Shown here: piece after piece, positions 6,310 through 8,718 of the stretch
Position numbering within the stretch: position 1 is the first letter of the stretch
Layout of the letters: each line of letters starts with the position of its first letter
NCBI GenBank assembly: GCA_017379815.1
Contig: JAFNVK010000143.1
Coordinates: forward strand, 1 to 8,718
DNA from: Clostridia bacterium
GTDB taxonomy: Bacteria; Bacillota; Clostridia; Oscillospirales; CAG-272
Reading direction: 5' to 3'
Length of the DNA stretch: 8,718 nucleotides
The notes under the pieces: model-generated
What the model saw: the letters and a program-made list of their open reading frames with translations, nothing else
Database searches by the model: none
What the model was told of the DNA's origin: nothing
Made by a program: the position numbers and the translations under genes

Positions 6310-7532
6310 AATCGGAACTGATCGAACGGATCTTTGCGGATACCGCATACGTACGCATGGGAGGAAGCGCCGAGGAGCTTCGCACCGCCAAGTATCTGCA
6401 GAGCGTGTGCGCCGAGCTTGGCCTTTCGGCAAGCCTTGAGGCCTTTGAGGTGGACATGGCCACCATCCGCGAGGCAACGCTTACGGTGGACGGCCAAGAG
6501 ATCCCTTGCCGAGGCTATCTCTGCGCGGGATGCGGCGAGGTAGAGGCTCCGCTTTACTACCTGACCGAGGGAGACCGCTATTCGCTTTCTCTCTGCCGCG
6601 GCAAGATCGTCCTCTTTGACGGCTATCTCGGCTATTGGAGATACCGCGACCTCTTGGATAACGGCGCGGTCGGCTTTATCTCTTACGACGGAAACGTCAA
6701 TTTTGCCGATCACGATATTGACCAGCGCGAGCTTCGCTCCTACGTCTCCAAGGGCGAAAAGATCCCGGGCGTCAACATCAACGCCAAGGACGCCGTTGCC
6801 ATCATCAACAAGGGTGCAAAAACGGCGAAGATCACGCTCAAGCAGGACGAATACAAGGGAAGCTCCCACAACGTGATCGCCGACGTCAAGGGCGAGATCG
6901 ATCAGCAGATCCTCTTTACCGCGCATTACGACAGCACCTCGCTCTCGCAGGGAGCGTACGACAATATGTCGGGCTGCGTTGGACTTCTCTCCATGGCGGA
7001 GTATTTTTCCAAGAACACGCCGCGATACAGCATGCGCTTTATCTTCTGCGGAAGTGAGGAGCGCGGACTGCTCGGCTCGAAGGCCTACTGCGAAAAGCAT
7101 GAGGAGGAGCTGAAGAACGCAGCACTCGTGATCAATTTGGATATGATCGGATGCATCATGGGCAAGTTTATCGCCTGTGCCACGGCAGAAAAGCCGCTCG
7201 TTCACTACATCAGCTATCTGGGCGATGAACTGGGATTCCAGGTCAAGGCTTATCAGGACGTTTATTCCAGTGATTCCACTCCCTTTGCCGATAAGGGCGT
7301 GCCCGCAGTCTCCTTTGCCCGCGCCGCGGGAAGGGATCTGGCCCCCATTCACAACCGCTACGATACGGCGGCCGTCATGAAGACCGAGCAGATGCAAAAG
7401 GACATCGACTTTATCACGGCCTTTGCCTCGCGCATGGCCAACGCGGCGATGTGTCCTGTCGCAAGGGAAATCCCCGACAACGTCAAGGAGCTGCTTGACG
7501 AATACCTGCTCCGCAAGCGCAAGAAGGCGTGA
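6306..7532 (+). CDS. M28-family zinc aminopeptidase-like protein with PA-type insert
   Basis: Predicted two-zinc exopeptidase of the M28 family; the exact substrate is unknown. Of 408 residues, about 1-60 form the start of the peptidase fold, about 70-185 look like an inserted PA-type domain (KIVLFDGYLGYWRYRD, then KIPGVNINAKDAVAI), and about 186-385 the catalytic core. Likely zinc ligands and catalytic residues are H207 in FTAHYDS, D219 in AYDNMSG, the glutamate pair E251/E252 in GSEERGLLGS, D279 in NLDMIG and H349 in PIHNRYD. All are present, so the enzyme looks active. No signal peptide is seen, unlike many secreted M28 enzymes, so it is probably cytoplasmic and could recycle peptides. The start is the ATG at 6306, overlapping the upstream stop by 4 bases, with AAGGA (6292-6296) at 9 bases. 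The C-terminus is lysine- and arginine-rich. Confidence 0.88.
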   Translation: MKSELIERIFADTAYVRMGGSAEELRTAKYLQSVCAELGLSASLEAFEVDMATIREATLTVDGQEIPCRGYLCAGCGEVEAPLYYLTEGDRYSLSLCRGKIVLFDGYLGYWRYRDLLDNGAVGFISYDGNVNFADHDIDQRELRSYVSKGEKIPGVNINAKDAVAIINKGAKTAKITLKQDEYKGSSHNVIADVKGEIDQQILFTAHYDSTSLSQGAYDNMSGCVGLLSMAEYFSKNTPRYSMRFIFCGSEERGLLGSKAYCEKHEEELKNAALVINLDMIGCIMGKFIACATAEKPLVHYISYLGDELGFQVKAYQDVYSSDSTPFADKGVPAVSFARAAGRDLAPIHNRYDTAAVMKTEQMQKDIDFITAFASRMANAAMCPVAREIPDNVKELLDEYLLRKRKKA

Positions 7533-7549
7533 GCGAGCCAAAAGCATAC

Positions 7550-7590
7550 AAACCCCCGCCCTCCTGCCGTAGCAGGAGGGCGGGGTTTCT
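7550..7590. terminator. Bidirectional intrinsic terminator between convergent genes
   Basis: A 14-bp uninterrupted GC-rich stem pairs 7554-7567 with 7572-7585 around a CGTA loop. It is extended, after one bulged C (7553), by AAA (7550-7552) with TTT (7586-7588). On the plus strand the stem runs into TTTCTATTC. On the minus strand it runs into TTTGTATGCTTTT. It lies 17 bases past the M28 peptidase stop and 11 bases past the MATE exporter stop, so one element can end both transcripts. Confidence 0.88.
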
Positions 7591-7601
7591 ATTCATGCAA
7601 A

Positions 7602-8718
7602 TCAAATATCTTCCGCCAGAGCCTTTCGCTTTTGCCATTTTCCGGCAAGGAAATAGAGCATGCTTGGGATAGCGTATCCGTAGGGCGCAAGACCGTAACC
7701 CAGCACAAAGCCAAAGAAGCCCCAACCAAAGAAGATGCCAAAGAGCCAGCTAAGCCCAATTCTGAGCACCACTCCGTCCAGAAGTGCCAAGACCATGCTC
7801 AGCTTGGCGTTGCCGATGCCCTGGACAAACGCACCGCTTCCGCGCATGACGGCAAGAGCAGGGAACATCCAAAGGATCGCCTTGACAAATTCGCCGGACA
7901 TCCCGTGAACCAAGGGATCGTCGGAGAAGACCATAAAGAGGTATTTCCCAAGCGTTACGTACAATACCATGAAGAAGACCGTCAGCCCGGCGGAGTAGAT
8001 CCAGGAAATATGCACCACCTTCTTCGCGCGGTCGAGCTTCTTGGCGCCGATGTTCTGGCTGATCATCGGAACGGCGGCGTACTGTATGCCCTGCGAGATC
8101 TTGTTTACGATATCGTCTATTCTCACGCCCACGCCAAAGGTGGCAGAGGCCACAACGCCGATCTCGTTGATCATCGCGTTGACCACAAGCATAGAAAGGT
8201 TGATGCAGCCGGACTGTATTGCCATGGGCGTTCCAAGCCCTGCAATCATGCCAACGTATTTCCATTTCGGAGCAAAGCTTTGCCGCTGAAAATCAAAGCC
8301 GAAGGATTCCTTTTTGCGGAAAAGATAGAACAGGGAGAAAACGAAGGACACTCCCTGGCCAATGATGGTTGCCCAAGCAGCACCTGCTACACCCCAACCG
8401 AAAATCCCGGTGAACAGGATATCCAATACGAGGTTGACGGCAGAAGCGATTCCAATAAACAGGAAGGGCCGCTTTGCATCTCCCATTCCGCGCAGGACCG
8501 CGGACACCATATTGTAGCCTGCGGTAAAGAGCAGGCCTCCGGAGCAGATCACCAGATAAGCTCTTGCCATTTCATAGGATTCTGCGGGGATCTTCATCGT
8601 GTCCAGGATCCACCCTTGTGCACAAAGCATTGCGCAAGAGAAGACCAGTGCCAATGCGGCAATAAAGGTGAACAGAGTGCCGATGACGTCGTTCATTTCC
8701 TTCCGCTTTCCCGCGCCG
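7602..8718 (-). CDS. MATE-family multidrug/metabolite exporter, N-terminus beyond window
   Basis: A membrane antiporter of the MATE family that exports organic cations or other small molecules using an ion gradient; substrate and coupling ion cannot be told. About 371 residues are visible. The frame is open to the window edge through GAGKRKEMNDVIG, which matches the conserved G-A-G loop that normally sits about 70 residues into the protein, so the internal ATG at 8694-8696 is not the true start. The first half shows LRGMGDAKRP followed by NLVLDILFTGIFGWGVAGAA. The second half shows GTPMAIQSG, FGVGVRIDDIV, PMISQNIGAKKLDRAKKVV and a late GAFVQGIGNAKL repeat of the same motif, as expected from the internal duplication of MATE proteins. 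About ten hydrophobic segments are visible. The C-terminus (KWQKRKALAEDI) is complete. It converges on the M28 peptidase gene and shares the terminator at 7550-7590. Confidence 0.92.
   Translation of the reverse strand, partial: GAGKRKEMNDVIGTLFTFIAALALVFSCAMLCAQGWILDTMKIPAESYEMARAYLVICSGGLLFTAGYNMVSAVLRGMGDAKRPFLFIGIASAVNLVLDILFTGIFGWGVAGAAWATIIGQGVSFVFSLFYLFRKKESFGFDFQRQSFAPKWKYVGMIAGLGTPMAIQSGCINLSMLVVNAMINEIGVVASATFGVGVRIDDIVNKISQGIQYAAVPMISQNIGAKKLDRAKKVVHISWIYSAGLTVFFMVLYVTLGKYLFMVFSDDPLVHGMSGEFVKAILWMFPALAVMRGSGAFVQGIGNAKLSMVLALLDGVVLRIGLSWLFGIFFGWGFFGFVLGYGLAPYGYAIPSMLYFLAGKWQKRKALAEDI

Noticed and set aside
8694..8696. The ATG at this position as the start of the MATE exporter.
   Set aside because: The frame stays open to the window edge and the extra residues (GAGKRKE) match the conserved MATE loop, so the true start lies outside the window.

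Overview
The window looks like chromosomal housekeeping sequence from a moderately GC-rich member of the Bacillota, most likely a Clostridia-type anaerobe of the kind recovered from gut or other anoxic samples. Three things suggest this: strong AGGAGG-like ribosome binding sites, classical TTGACA/TATAAT promoters in AT-rich gaps between GC-rich genes, and protein variants typical of Clostridia (an MtaB-type methylthiotransferase, a CNRIDRNTGG-type RluA enzyme, a YgjP-like metallopeptidase and a MATE exporter). The assignment is inference; there is no rRNA or other taxonomic marker in the window.

Layout. Positions 1-549 (minus) hold the N-terminal 183 residues of the tRNA methylthiotransferase MtaB, cut by the window edge. 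A 198-base AT-rich divergent gap carries one promoter for mtaB and one for the rightward genes. Rightward come upp (uracil phosphoribosyltransferase, 748-1377), an RluA-family pseudouridine synthase (1438-2403) and lnt (apolipoprotein N-acyltransferase, 2444-4036). They are 40-60 bases apart with no clear promoter between them, so they probably form one transcription unit. guaB (IMP dehydrogenase, 4193-5659) has its own near-perfect promoter and ends in a hairpin terminator. It is followed by a tightly coupled pair, a YgjP-like zinc metallopeptidase (5743-6309) and an M28-family peptidase (6306-7532), which overlap by four bases. A strong hairpin at 7550-7590 probably ends transcription from both sides. 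The last gene, on the minus strand (7602-8718), is a MATE-family exporter whose N-terminus lies beyond the window.

How the genes fit together. Two enzymes feed nucleotide pools (Upp salvages uracil to UMP; GuaB commits IMP to guanine nucleotides), two modify RNA (MtaB, RluA-family), one handles lipoprotein maturation, two are predicted metallopeptidases and one is an exporter. No single pathway links them.

I found no mobile element, CRISPR array, phage gene or RNA gene, and no convincing undescribed multi-gene system. The most unusual signal is at 1385-1440: the RluA-family gene lacks a Shine-Dalgarno sequence next to its start codon, but a 16-bp hairpin sits exactly between an AAGGAG and the ATG. 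Folding would leave only 7 bases of linear spacing. Secondary points are an Lnt in an apparently Gram-positive-type genome, a terminator placed ahead of a gene pair with no visible promoter, and a 20-base alternating purine-pyrimidine tract upstream of guaB.
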